64,000 nt of DNA, taken from positions 3,820,001 through 3,884,000 of the forward strand of contig NZ_AP029019.1 in assembly GCF_037101375.1 (NCBI RefSeq). Reading direction: 5' to 3'. Position 1 is the first letter of the stretch. The number at the start of each line of letters is the position of its first letter. Made by a program: the position numbers and the translations under genes. The DNA comes from Acidovorax sp. DW039. Lineage in GTDB: Bacteria; Pseudomonadota; Gammaproteobacteria; Burkholderiales; Burkholderiaceae_C. Of this stretch, positions 26,434 to 34,500 are shown piece after piece. The notes below the pieces were generated by a model. It was not told where the DNA came from. It saw only the letters and a list, made by a program, of their open reading frames with translations, and did no database searches.

Positions 26434-26628
26434 GCAGGCCACTCAAGTATTAAAAAATGTTAACCACAATGCCAGAAACCCCTCTAGGATTCAATCGCAA
26501 AGAGTTAATTACAAAAAGAAACAATGATAACAATGGGCGTGTAAATTTGCAAAATTGATTTAATTATCAATTCAGCTCCTTTATCGCACAGCGTTTGTCC
26601 ACAAACCTGCTACTCAGAGGGACTTGCC
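26434..26628. promoter_or_regulatory. AT-rich divergent promoter region
   Basis: This 195-bp gap between the REC-GGDEF start and the chemoreceptor start is strikingly AT-rich for the window. It contains an inverted repeat AATTGAT-N6-ATCAATT at 26553-26572 and runs such as AGTTAATTACAAAAAG. It should hold promoters for both directions; no confident -35/-10 or flagellar-sigma site can be assigned by eye. Confidence 0.45.
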
Positions 26629-28278
26629 ATGCCACCCCCAAGCTCCGGATTTGGGAAAACCCTTGGTCAACGGTTGTTCATCATGAACACCGCCATGTCG
26701 CTGCTCCTTATCTCTGCGATTGCCACGATCTGGCTGATGATGAGCAAAGTAGTGGAAGACGCGCAAACCGTTGAGCAATTCAACGTGGCTCAGCTTCAGC
26801 GCATCGCAGAACTGGAACTCAATGTCACCCGCGTGTCACTGCAGCTACGGCACGCCATCCTGTCCCGGAACGAGCAAGAGCTGAACTCAACGCTTGCCGA
26901 TATTGAAGAAAAGCGCCTGCTGCTCTTGAAAACTCTGGAACAGTTTGGTGCCAACATGATTTCCGACGATGGAAGGAAGGCGTTCACCCCCTTACCCGGA
27001 CTGATGCAGGACTTTTGGACCGTAGGGGCACAAAACCTGCAACTGATTCAGGCGGGGAAAAAGGATGAAGCATTTGCCTTTCTGGTGGAGCAGACCATTC
27101 CTGCACGCAACCGGTTGCTAAAACCTCTCGCGGAAGAAAAAGCCCGGCAAGGCGAGCGCCTTTCGGGTCGTATTGGGGAAATCCGGGCTCTGGCAACCAC
27201 CGATCGAAATATCGCAACGATCACGGTACTCGTCGTTCTTGGATGCCTGGCGGGCCTTGGGCTATATCTGCGGAGTGTGGTGCGCAATCTGGGAGCAGAC
27301 CCGCCAGAACTCAAACGTTTCGCCAGCGGTATCGCGCAGGGGAACTTGGCTGTGCATGCGCACCTGCGGGATGGAGATGACCGGAGCATCATGGCAGAGC
27401 TGAGCGTCATGCGGCAGCAGCTGACGCATATCGTCGCTCAAGTACGGGAGACTGCTCACCATGTCGCTGATGCGAGCACCGAGATTGCCTCGGGCAACCA
27501 CGACCTTTCAGCGAGAACAGAACGTCAGGCCGCGGCACTGCAGCAGACCGCAGCAGCCATGGATGAGATGGGAAGCACAGTGCGCCAAAACGCCGACAGC
27601 GCCCAGCAAGCCTCCGAGGAAGCCAAGTCGGCATCTGGCGTGGCAGAACAGGGCGGCATGGTGATGAATGAAGTGGTGAGTACGATGAAAGGTATCCATC
27701 ACAGCAGCAATCAAATCAGCAACATCATCGGAGTGATTGACTCAATCGCTTTCCAGACCAACATACTGGCCCTGAACGCGGCCGTTGAGGCGGCCCGAGC
27801 GGGTGAACAGGGACGGGGATTTGCCGTGGTGGCCTCAGAGGTGCGTACGCTCGCGCAGCGCTGTGCATCTGCGGCCAAAGAGATCAAAACATTGATTACC
27901 ACGAGTGTGGAGCAAGTGGACAAGGGCAGCCGGTTGGTGGACCAGGCAGGCACCACGATGAACGATTTGGTGAAAGCAATCCAAAACGTTTCGAGCCTGA
28001 TGCAGGCGATCACGCTATCCAGCAAAGAGCAAAGCCAAGGGGTAGACCAAATTGCGACTGCGATGGCTCAGGTTGACCAGGTAACCCAGCAAAACGCAGC
28101 GCTGGTGGAGGAAATGTCCGCTGCAGCAAGCCACCTGGATTCACAGGCAAAGGAGCTGGTGAAAACTGTGGCTTTTTTCAGCACGGGCTCTGCCCAAGAA
28201 CCTGTTCAAGATCTCAAAGCAAGCACATCCAACGCCGGGGTTGCGACTCAGCTCATGATGTTGCGTAACAGCGGTTAA
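26629..28278 (+). CDS. Methyl-accepting chemotaxis protein
   Basis: A 549-residue chemoreceptor: TM1 at about 18-40, a four-helix-bundle ligand domain (about 45-195), TM2 at about 200-220, HAMP, methylation helices and the conserved tip [19 protein letters not shown] then [21 protein letters not shown]. The C-terminus (LMMLRNSG) lacks the NWETF-type CheR tether. It is divergent from the REC-GGDEF/hybrid kinase operon and shares its lower GC, suggesting a functional or acquired block. Confidence 0.92.
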   Translation: MPPPSSGFGKTLGQRLFIMNTAMSLLLISAIATIWLMMSKVVEDAQTVEQFNVAQLQRIAELELNVTRVSLQLRHAILSRNEQELNSTLADIEEKRLLLLKTLEQFGANMISDDGRKAFTPLPGLMQDFWTVGAQNLQLIQAGKKDEAFAFLVEQTIPARNRLLKPLAEEKARQGERLSGRIGEIRALATTDRNIATITVLVVLGCLAGLGLYLRSVVRNLGADPPELKRFASGIAQGNLAVHAHLRDGDDRSIMAELSVMRQQLTHIVAQVRETAHHVADASTEIASGNHDLSARTERQAAALQQTAAAMDEMGSTVRQNADSAQQASEEAKSASGVAEQGGMVMNEVVSTMKGIHHSSNQISNIIGVIDSIAFQTNILALNAAVEAARAGEQGRGFAVVASEVRTLAQRCASAAKEIKTLITTSVEQVDKGSRLVDQAGTTMNDLVKAIQNVSSLMQAITLSSKEQSQGVDQIATAMAQVDQVTQQNAALVEEMSAAASHLDSQAKELVKTVAFFSTGSAQEPVQDLKASTSNAGVATQLMMLRNSG

Positions 28279-28321
28279 AGGGAACTACTGGACAGAACAC
28301 AGACCATAGGTACCGGTCACC

Positions 28322-29110
28322 CTAGAGCACGCGCTGAATCAGGGCCCCCTTGAACAGCACAGGCCCTGTGGGCCCCGTCTCGCTGGGTACGCCGCCTTTG
28401 GGCTCCAGGCTGATGGCGAGCGCGGGCACCTGCTTCACGTCTTGCTCTCCAGCCGTCAGGGTCAGCAGCTTGTCATGCCCCAGAACGCCCAGCGAGCGCG
28501 GCCCGCCACCAGGCGGCAGCGCCCACAGTTGCAGGGACTTGTCTTCCCCCTCCTGAAAGCCACCCACGCGCTGGAGCACCAGCTTTTGGCTGCGGGGGTC
28601 AAAAGTGACGAGCATGGATGCATCGGCTTTTTCATCCGCAAGCACCGCCACATACTGGATCTGCGGAGTGCTCTGGAGCTGCTGCTGCAAGGATGCGATC
28701 TGCGCAGCGGCGCGGTGCTGCAGGTTGTTGTGGGCTTGCATGCCCACCACCACGGCGACCAGAGTGGCCAGAGCGCCAACGGCTGTGGCACCACGCCACA
28801 CCCACAGCTTGCGCCACCCGCTTGCGGGGGCAGCATCCGCCGCAGTGGCTGCTGCACGCATGGCTGATTGCGCCTTCTCAGCCTGCACCAGGTTATGAAT
28901 TCGCTGCCACACAGCGGGGTCAGGCACATGGCCGGGCTGCAGCTCTGCCAGGCCTGCCCAATGGGTGTGCCACACCAATGCCGCAGCGCGCACGGCTGCA
29001 TGCTCACGGGCCAGGGTTTCAAAGCGGCGACGGGCACCGCCACGCAAAGTGCCCAGTGCGTAGCTGGCGGCCAGGCGCTGCAGCAGTTCGGGGTTTTGGG
29101 TCAGGTTCAT
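28322..29110 (-). CDS. Anti-sigma factor, RskA type
   Basis: A 262-residue single-pass membrane protein. The N-terminal cytoplasmic segment (LLQRLAASYALGTLRGGARRRFE and WHTHWAGLAEL) is the anti-sigma binding type, a single TM lies at about residues 118-138 (GALATLVAVVVGMQA), and a periplasmic RskA domain follows with VQ/YVAVLADEKADASMLVTFDP, LQLWALPPGGGPRSLG and AISLEPKGGVPSETGPTGPV. It is 14 nt downstream of an ECF sigma gene and should hold that factor at the membrane until released by proteolysis. Confidence 0.9.
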   Translation of the reverse strand: MNLTQNPELLQRLAASYALGTLRGGARRRFETLAREHAAVRAAALVWHTHWAGLAELQPGHVPDPAVWQRIHNLVQAEKAQSAMRAAATAADAAPASGWRKLWVWRGATAVGALATLVAVVVGMQAHNNLQHRAAAQIASLQQQLQSTPQIQYVAVLADEKADASMLVTFDPRSQKLVLQRVGGFQEGEDKSLQLWALPPGGGPRSLGVLGHDKLLTLTAGEQDVKQVPALAISLEPKGGVPSETGPTGPVLFKGALIQRVL

Positions 29111-29124
29111 GGGCCGGGGTCTCC

Positions 29125-29700
29125 TCAGACATAACGCGCCATGCACTGGCGCAACTGCTCCAGCCCACGTCGTATCCAGGTCTTGACGGTGCCCAACGGC
29201 AGCTTGAGTTGCTCCGCCAATTCGCCATGGCTCTGGTCACGCAGATACGCCAGGCTGACTACCTCGCGCTGCTTTCCTTCCAGGCGGGAGAGGCACTGGT
29301 GCAGGGCAAATGCCTGCTCGCTGGCGTCGGCCGTATCCATGGGATTGGCGGCATCACCGGCCAGAGTTTCCGAGAGCAGATCATCCAGTTCATCCGTCAC
29401 ATCAGCGCGGTCCGATGTGCGTTTGCGCAACGCATCCAGTGCCCGGCTGCGCACGATGAGCCCCATCCACGCCAAGGGAGGACTGAGCGATGCACGGTAA
29501 CTGCCCGCCCCGCGCCAGATGGCGAGAAACGCCTCCTGCAACGCGTCCTCTGCGGCATCACGCTCGCGCAGGATGCGCAGCGCCAGCCCGTACAGCTTGG
29601 ACGATGTGCGGTCGTACAAAGCCTTGAGGGCCCTGTCGTCCTGCGCAGCCACGCGGTCGATGAGTTCCATGAGTTCGCGATCTGTAGAAGGGGTGCTCAT
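29125..29700 (-). CDS. ECF sigma factor, SigK-like
   Basis: A 191-residue sigma-70 family factor. Region 2 is seen in LYDRTSSKLYGLALRIL, RDAAEDALQEAFLAIWR and SPPLAWMGLIVRSRALDALRKR; region 4 in LSRLEGKQREVVSLAYL and HGELAEQLKLPLGTVKTWIRRGLEQLR. Pairing with an RskA-type anti-sigma puts it in the SigK-like ECF group. It is divergent from the DUF3455 lipoprotein gene across 262 bp, which is a likely target. Confidence 0.9.
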   Translation of the reverse strand: MSTPSTDRELMELIDRVAAQDDRALKALYDRTSSKLYGLALRILRERDAAEDALQEAFLAIWRGAGSYRASLSPPLAWMGLIVRSRALDALRKRTSDRADVTDELDDLLSETLAGDAANPMDTADASEQAFALHQCLSRLEGKQREVVSLAYLRDQSHGELAEQLKLPLGTVKTWIRRGLEQLRQCMARYV

Positions 29701-29819
29701 GCCGCAGATTGTGTGGGATATCGGCGGGCAAGGCACCTGAGTTGTTGTGCAAGGACTGCACTTCCTGGATACGGCGAGCAGGGGACATCAGATTCAGCCC
29801 AGTGAAACCAATCCCACAG

Positions 29820-29849
29820 CCATCCAAGGGAAATAACACGTTGCTGAAT
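29820..29849 (+). promoter_or_regulatory. Candidate SigK-type ECF promoter upstream of DUF3455 gene
   Basis: CCATCC at 29820-29825 and CTGAAT at 29844-29849 are 18 bp apart. This resembles the CCATCC / C(C)GAAT promoter elements known for mycobacterial SigK. A second CCATCC occurs at 29907-29912 with a weaker partner. The site lies 114 bp before the DUF3455 start. Assignment rests on motif similarity only. Confidence 0.35.
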
Positions 29850-29962
29850 CCAGCAGCCACTCGGCGGCGTATTGCCTGTTGCAAGCACCGAAAGATGCAT
29901 GGAGCCCCATCCATCGGAGCCCCATGCAGTCGGCATTTGCTCAACTTACAGAGGACATGACC

Positions 29963-30529
29963 ATGAACGTACGCACTCCCTTTGCCGCGCTCTCCCTGCT
30001 GGCAGCCGCCGCCACACTGACTGCCTGCGGCTCCATGACGACCACTGCAGCCAAACCCATGTTCGACCAAAGCATGCTGCCTGCAGCAGTGCAGGTCCCC
30101 ACGGGCCAGCGCATTGCGATGGAAACCGTGGGCATCGGCGACATCACATATGAATGCCGCGCCAAGAAAGACATGCCAGCGGATTTTGAGTGGGTGTTTG
30201 TGGGGCCTGATGCCAAGTTGATGGACCGCGCGGGCAAGGCTGTGGGCCGCTACTACGGCCCACCCGCCACGTGGGAGAGCAACGACGGCTCCAAGGTGAC
30301 TGCCACACAGGTGGCTGTCGCCCCCGCAGGCACTGGCAATATTCCCCTGCAACTCGTCAAGGCCAACCCCGCCATGGGCATGGGTGCCATGCAGGGCATC
30401 ACCTACATCCAGCGCGTAGCCACTCAGGGCGGCGTGGCGCCAGCTGCCGTGTGCAACGCAGCCAGCGCAGGGCAAAAGCAGGTGGTGAAGTACCAGGCGG
30501 ACTACATCCTCTGGAAAGCGGCCTCCTGA
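29963..30529 (+). CDS. DUF3455 lipoprotein
   Basis: A 188-residue protein starting MNVRTPFAALSLLAAA with a lipobox LTAC, so it should be lipid-anchored. The body matches DUF3455: QVPTGQRIAMETVGIGDITYEC, FEWVFVGPDAKLMDRAGK, YYGPPATWESNDGSKVTA and GGVAP/AAVCNAASAGQ with KYQADYILWKA. An ATG six bases earlier is possible, but GAGG is better spaced for 29963. It faces the ECF sigma/anti-sigma pair, and DUF3455 proteins are often found beside such pairs, so it is a likely regulon member. Function unknown. Confidence 0.85.
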   Translation: MNVRTPFAALSLLAAAATLTACGSMTTTAAKPMFDQSMLPAAVQVPTGQRIAMETVGIGDITYECRAKKDMPADFEWVFVGPDAKLMDRAGKAVGRYYGPPATWESNDGSKVTATQVAVAPAGTGNIPLQLVKANPAMGMGAMQGITYIQRVATQGGVAPAAVCNAASAGQKQVVKYQADYILWKAAS

Positions 30530-30559
30530 CAGCAAACCAGCTGACGCCCACACAAAGCG

Positions 30560-30585
30560 CAAAGCCCCGCTTCTGCGGGGCTTTG
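30560..30585. terminator. Bidirectional hairpin terminator
   Basis: CAAAGCCCCGC, a TTCT loop and GCGGGGCTTTG form an 11-bp perfect stem between the convergent DUF3455 and alpha-hydroxy-acid oxidase genes. The AAAG/CTTT base of the stem gives short U-runs on either strand. Confidence 0.85.
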
Positions 30586-30615
30586 GCTTCAGACGAGTGA
30601 TGCAGAGCGCTGGGT

Positions 30616-31782
30616 TTACAGCGCAGGAATGGTACCCGGCAACAGAATGGAACGGTCCACGTTGTTAATGTTGGTATGCCCGCAGAATGCCATGGTGATG
30701 TCCAGTTCCTTCTGGATGATCTGCAACGCCTTGGTCACACCCGCCTCGCCATACGCGCCCAGTCCGTAGAGGAAGCTGCGGCCGATCAGCGTGCCTTGGG
30801 CACCCAGCGCGCGGGCCTTGAGCACATCCTGCCCGCTGCGGATACCGCCGTCCATCCACACTTCAATGTGCTTGCCCACCGCCTCGGCAATGTGGGGCAG
30901 CGCAGCGATGGAGGACGGTGCTCCGTCCAGCTGGCGTCCGCCGTGGTTGCTGACGATGAGGGCATCCGCCCCGCTGTCCACGGCAAGGCGTGCGTCCTCC
31001 GCATCCATGATGCCTTTGAGGATGAGCTTGCCGCCCCAGCGCTTCTTGATCCATTCCACATCGCCCCAGTTGAGCTGGGGATCAAACTGCTCGGCCGTCC
31101 ATGACGAGAGAGAGGACAGATCGCCCACCCCTTTGGCATGGCCCACGATGTTGCCGAAGGTGCGGCGCTTGGTCCCGAGCATGCCCAGGCACCAGTGGGG
31201 TTTGGTGGCCAGGTTGATCAGATTGGCCAGCGTGGGCTTGGGTGGGGCAGACAGGCCGTTTTTGATGTCCTTGTGGCGCTGGCCCAGGATCTGCAAATCC
31301 AGCGTGAGTTGCAGGGCCGAGCAGTTGGCAGCCTTGGCGCGATCGATGAGGCGGTTGATGAAGTCGCGGTCTCGCATCACGTACACCTGAAACCAGAACG
31401 GATGCCGACCTGTATGTTCGGCAATGTCCTCGATCGAGCAGATGCTCATGGTGGAAAGTGTGAAGGGAATGCCAAACGCTTTGGCGGCGCGTGCCCCAAG
31501 GATTTCCCCGTCTGCATGCTGCATGCCTGTGAGGCCCGTGGGCGCAATGGCCACAGGCATGGCCACGTCCTGCCCCACCATGGTGGTGCGGGTGGTACGC
31601 CCTTCCATGTTGACGGCAACCCGCTGGCGCAGCTTGATGCGCTGGAAGTCGGATTCGTTGGAGCGATAGGTGCCCTCGGTGTACGAGCCAGAGTCTGCGT
31701 AGTCGTAGAACATGCGCGGCACACGGCGCTGGGCTACCGCCCGCAGGTCTTCGATACAGGTGATTTTGGACAGGTCTGGCAC
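30616..31782 (-). CDS. lldD: FMN-dependent L-lactate/alpha-hydroxy-acid dehydrogenase
   Basis: A 388-residue flavoenzyme of the LldD/glycolate oxidase family: FYDYADSGSYTEGTYRSN, the IAPTGLTGMQHADGE FMN region, TLSTMSICSIEDIAE, WFQVYVMRD, LTLDLQ, the FMN lysine in LILKGIMDAEDA, the catalytic histidine in VSNHGGRQLDG and the phosphate site DGGIRSGQDVLKARALGA and GTLIGRSFLYGL. It should oxidise L-lactate or a similar 2-hydroxy acid at the inner membrane. It appears monocistronic, convergent with DUF3455. No lldP permease is adjacent, so the lldD symbol is by similarity. Confidence 0.88.
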   Translation of the reverse strand: MPDLSKITCIEDLRAVAQRRVPRMFYDYADSGSYTEGTYRSNESDFQRIKLRQRVAVNMEGRTTRTTMVGQDVAMPVAIAPTGLTGMQHADGEILGARAAKAFGIPFTLSTMSICSIEDIAEHTGRHPFWFQVYVMRDRDFINRLIDRAKAANCSALQLTLDLQILGQRHKDIKNGLSAPPKPTLANLINLATKPHWCLGMLGTKRRTFGNIVGHAKGVGDLSSLSSWTAEQFDPQLNWGDVEWIKKRWGGKLILKGIMDAEDARLAVDSGADALIVSNHGGRQLDGAPSSIAALPHIAEAVGKHIEVWMDGGIRSGQDVLKARALGAQGTLIGRSFLYGLGAYGEAGVTKALQIIQKELDITMAFCGHTNINNVDRSILLPGTIPAL

Positions 31783-31913
31783 GTCTTGCTCCGTTCAGAA
31801 AAATACAGCGCTGCATGGTAGGCCCAGACGATGCGCCGGACCATCAAATTAATTTGCGGGTGCTTGCAACAAATTTCCAAACGGGCCCACCCCAAGCCAT
31901 GGCGGCCCGGAAA

Positions 31914-34238
31914 TCACGTCGCGGTGGAATCGGTCTCGGTGGCGCCTGCACCAGCGGTGACGGGCTCAAGGCTCGATTTCTCCACCACCAGCCGCGGTGG
32001 CTGGCCAGGCCCCTCGTAAAGGCGCACCTGATTACGCCCCGCTTGCTTGGCCGCGTACATCGCTGCATCTGCATGGCGCGTGAGTTCATCCAGGTTCTGC
32101 CCATGTTCCGGGAACAGGCTGATGCCCCCGCTCACCCCCACCGGTACAGACACCCCATGGAGCATGAATGGCGCTTCGCATTGCTGCAGGATCTTGCGCG
32201 CCACAACGCAGGCTTGCTGCGCCCCACCAATGCCCGGCAGCAGCAGCACAAACTCATCGCCCCCCTGGCGGCACACGGTGTCGGTCTGCCGCACCACGGC
32301 CTGCAGGCGCTGTGCCCACTGCACCAGCAGCTGGTCGCCCACCTCGTGGCCCATCACATCGTTCACCTGCTTGAAGCCGTCCAGATCCAGATACAGCACA
32401 GCCACATGCTTGCCGTCACGCTGGGCCTGGGCAATGGCCTGCTGGGCGCGGTCCTGCAGCAGCACGCGGTTGGGCAGGTCCGTCAGCGCGTCGTAGTGGG
32501 CCAGCCGCGCCATGCGCGCCGCCATGGCCACAGCCTGCGTCACATCACGCAGCACGGCCACGGCACCCGTCACATGTCCGTGGCGGTCGGCAATGGGGCT
32601 TGCAGACAGTTCCACATCAAAGCGCTGTCCGGTGGTGCGGTGCTCCACCACGCCGCGGGTGGAGACGATAGGCCGATCCATCTGCATGGCGGTGCGCAGG
32701 GGGCTGCCAAGGTCTGCCCCCGCTTCATCGGGCAGCAGGCGCACCACATCGTCCACGTCGCAACCTGCAGCATCAAAACCCTGCCAGCCCGTGAGCCGCT
32801 GGGCCACAGGGTTCAGATAGGTGACCTGCCCTGCGGCGTTGCAGCACACCACGGCATCGCCGATGGACTGAAGGGTCAGGCGCATCAGCTCCTTTTCTTC
32901 AAAGAGCTGCTCCTCCATGTGCTTGCGGTCGGTGATGTCGGTCAACTGGATAAACAGACCCAGCACCTGGTCGCCATCTCCCCGCTCGGGTGTGAAGGAA
33001 ACGATCACGTGCCGCTCCACACCCAGGCTGTCGTTGAGTGTGGTCTCAAACACCTGCGGCTCACCGTTCAAGGCACGGCGCAGCAAAGGCTCGACAAAGG
33101 CAAACCGTTGCTCGCCGAGCAGCTCGCGCATCGGCATGCCACGCAGCTTTTCCGGGGGCACACCAAACCAGTCCTGGTGCGACTGGTTGCCAAACCGGTT
33201 GGTCAGGTCAGCGTCCCATGATCCCACCACAGAGGGGATGGAGTGCAGGATGGTGCTCATGTCACGCTCCGCGCGCAACAGCTGGGCGCTGACGGCCTGG
33301 CGACGCTGCAACTCGCGCGTGAACAAAGTCGCCAGCGCCACGCTGAAGATCATGAGCAGCAGCGTGAACACCCCCAGCCCCCAGGCGGACTGGGTCCACT
33401 TTTTTTCGATGGTGAATTTGGCCTGGGCCACGTTCAGAATGAGAGGAAAGCGCCCCACATGCACGAAGGAGTAAGCGCGTTCCACCTTGTCGATTTCGGC
33501 GATCCCGACAAACGCGCCCTCGCGCTCGCGCTGGAACCGCTGCATGTTGGAGCTGCCTGCCAGACTCTTGCCTACATCCATGTCACCGTAGGGGAAGCGC
33601 GAGATCACGATGCCGTCTGCCCGGAACAGGTTCACGCCGCTGTTGTCACCCAGGTCCACCGAGGCAAAAAGCTCGTTGATGTGGCTCAGCCGCACTCCGC
33701 TGATCACCACGCCAGCAAAAGCGCCCTCACGCGTGCGGTAGGCGCGGGCCAGGGGCAGTGAATTGAGGCTGGTCAGTCGCGAAGGGACAGGAAGGCCCAC
33801 CACCAGCCCTTGGTTGGGGTTCTCCTTGAGCGACCGAAAGTAGTCACGATCTGCAAAGTTGGCCTTGCGCGGCACCGCCGCCCCCGAGTCGGCAACGATA
33901 TCGCCCTGGGCATTGAGCACCAGCAGGTCACCCACAGCCTGCATGCGCACAATGCCGTCAAACTGCACCTGCTTGCGTACCTGCTCAGCACGGGTGGGGT
34001 CTGGAAGGCGCTCCAGGTCCTGCACCACACCCTGCAATGACTGGTCCACGGCGTCCAGTGTCCATTGCAGCGATTGCGAAAGGGTGTTGACCAGATTGGC
34101 GTTGGCCTGCAGCGCGTAGTTCCACTCATCGTTGCGCAACGTCCAGAGCGTGCGGGCCGACAAGGCACCAATCCCCAAGGACAGCAAAAGAGCCATCCAC
34201 AAAAGGCGGTGAGAAAAGAACTGGCGGACTGAAGGCAT
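31914..34238 (-). CDS. Membrane sensory diguanylate cyclase (dCache-PAS-PAS-GGDEF)
   Basis: A 774-residue protein: TM1 (about 12-30), a periplasmic dCache/PDC-type sensor (about 40-275, with FADRDYFRSLKENPNQG and GVVISGVRLSHINELF), TM2 (about 285-308), two PAS domains (about 335-455 and 460-590, the first with SIPSVVGSWDADL) and a GGDEF domain with YDALTDLPNRVLLQDR and active GGDEF. An RQTD inhibition site is five residues before the active site. It should make c-di-GMP in response to a small periplasmic ligand. The 262 bp upstream (34239-34500) are AT-rich near 34440 and hold its promoter but no other gene. Confidence 0.9.
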   Translation of the reverse strand: MPSVRQFFSHRLLWMALLLSLGIGALSARTLWTLRNDEWNYALQANANLVNTLSQSLQWTLDAVDQSLQGVVQDLERLPDPTRAEQVRKQVQFDGIVRMQAVGDLLVLNAQGDIVADSGAAVPRKANFADRDYFRSLKENPNQGLVVGLPVPSRLTSLNSLPLARAYRTREGAFAGVVISGVRLSHINELFASVDLGDNSGVNLFRADGIVISRFPYGDMDVGKSLAGSSNMQRFQREREGAFVGIAEIDKVERAYSFVHVGRFPLILNVAQAKFTIEKKWTQSAWGLGVFTLLLMIFSVALATLFTRELQRRQAVSAQLLRAERDMSTILHSIPSVVGSWDADLTNRFGNQSHQDWFGVPPEKLRGMPMRELLGEQRFAFVEPLLRRALNGEPQVFETTLNDSLGVERHVIVSFTPERGDGDQVLGLFIQLTDITDRKHMEEQLFEEKELMRLTLQSIGDAVVCCNAAGQVTYLNPVAQRLTGWQGFDAAGCDVDDVVRLLPDEAGADLGSPLRTAMQMDRPIVSTRGVVEHRTTGQRFDVELSASPIADRHGHVTGAVAVLRDVTQAVAMAARMARLAHYDALTDLPNRVLLQDRAQQAIAQAQRDGKHVAVLYLDLDGFKQVNDVMGHEVGDQLLVQWAQRLQAVVRQTDTVCRQGGDEFVLLLPGIGGAQQACVVARKILQQCEAPFMLHGVSVPVGVSGGISLFPEHGQNLDELTRHADAAMYAAKQAGRNQVRLYEGPGQPPRLVVEKSSLEPVTAGAGATETDSTAT

Positions 34239-34500
34239 GTGCAGCTAGCAGGAAGTGCCTGCCGTTGCCAGGTACGGACATTCGGCGTCCAGCCGCCGCT
34301 GGGGAGAGGGATCGGCCCGATCACCACGGAGTGGCCGAGAAGCACTCATCAAAAGGAGGGAAGATGGCTCAAATCGCACACAGCGTTCCGGCAAGGCATC
34401 CAAACGGCGCGTTTGAATTTGTGTCTCATTGTAGGTAAGCAAATTGTTACACAAAAGCAAATTTTTCAGACCATGGGGTGCATCGCCGTTTTGATCTCCG

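Noticed and set aside
30553-30590. Small RNA gene in the DUF3455/lldD gap
   Set aside because: The hairpin fits a simple bidirectional terminator between convergent genes and no separate promoter is visible.
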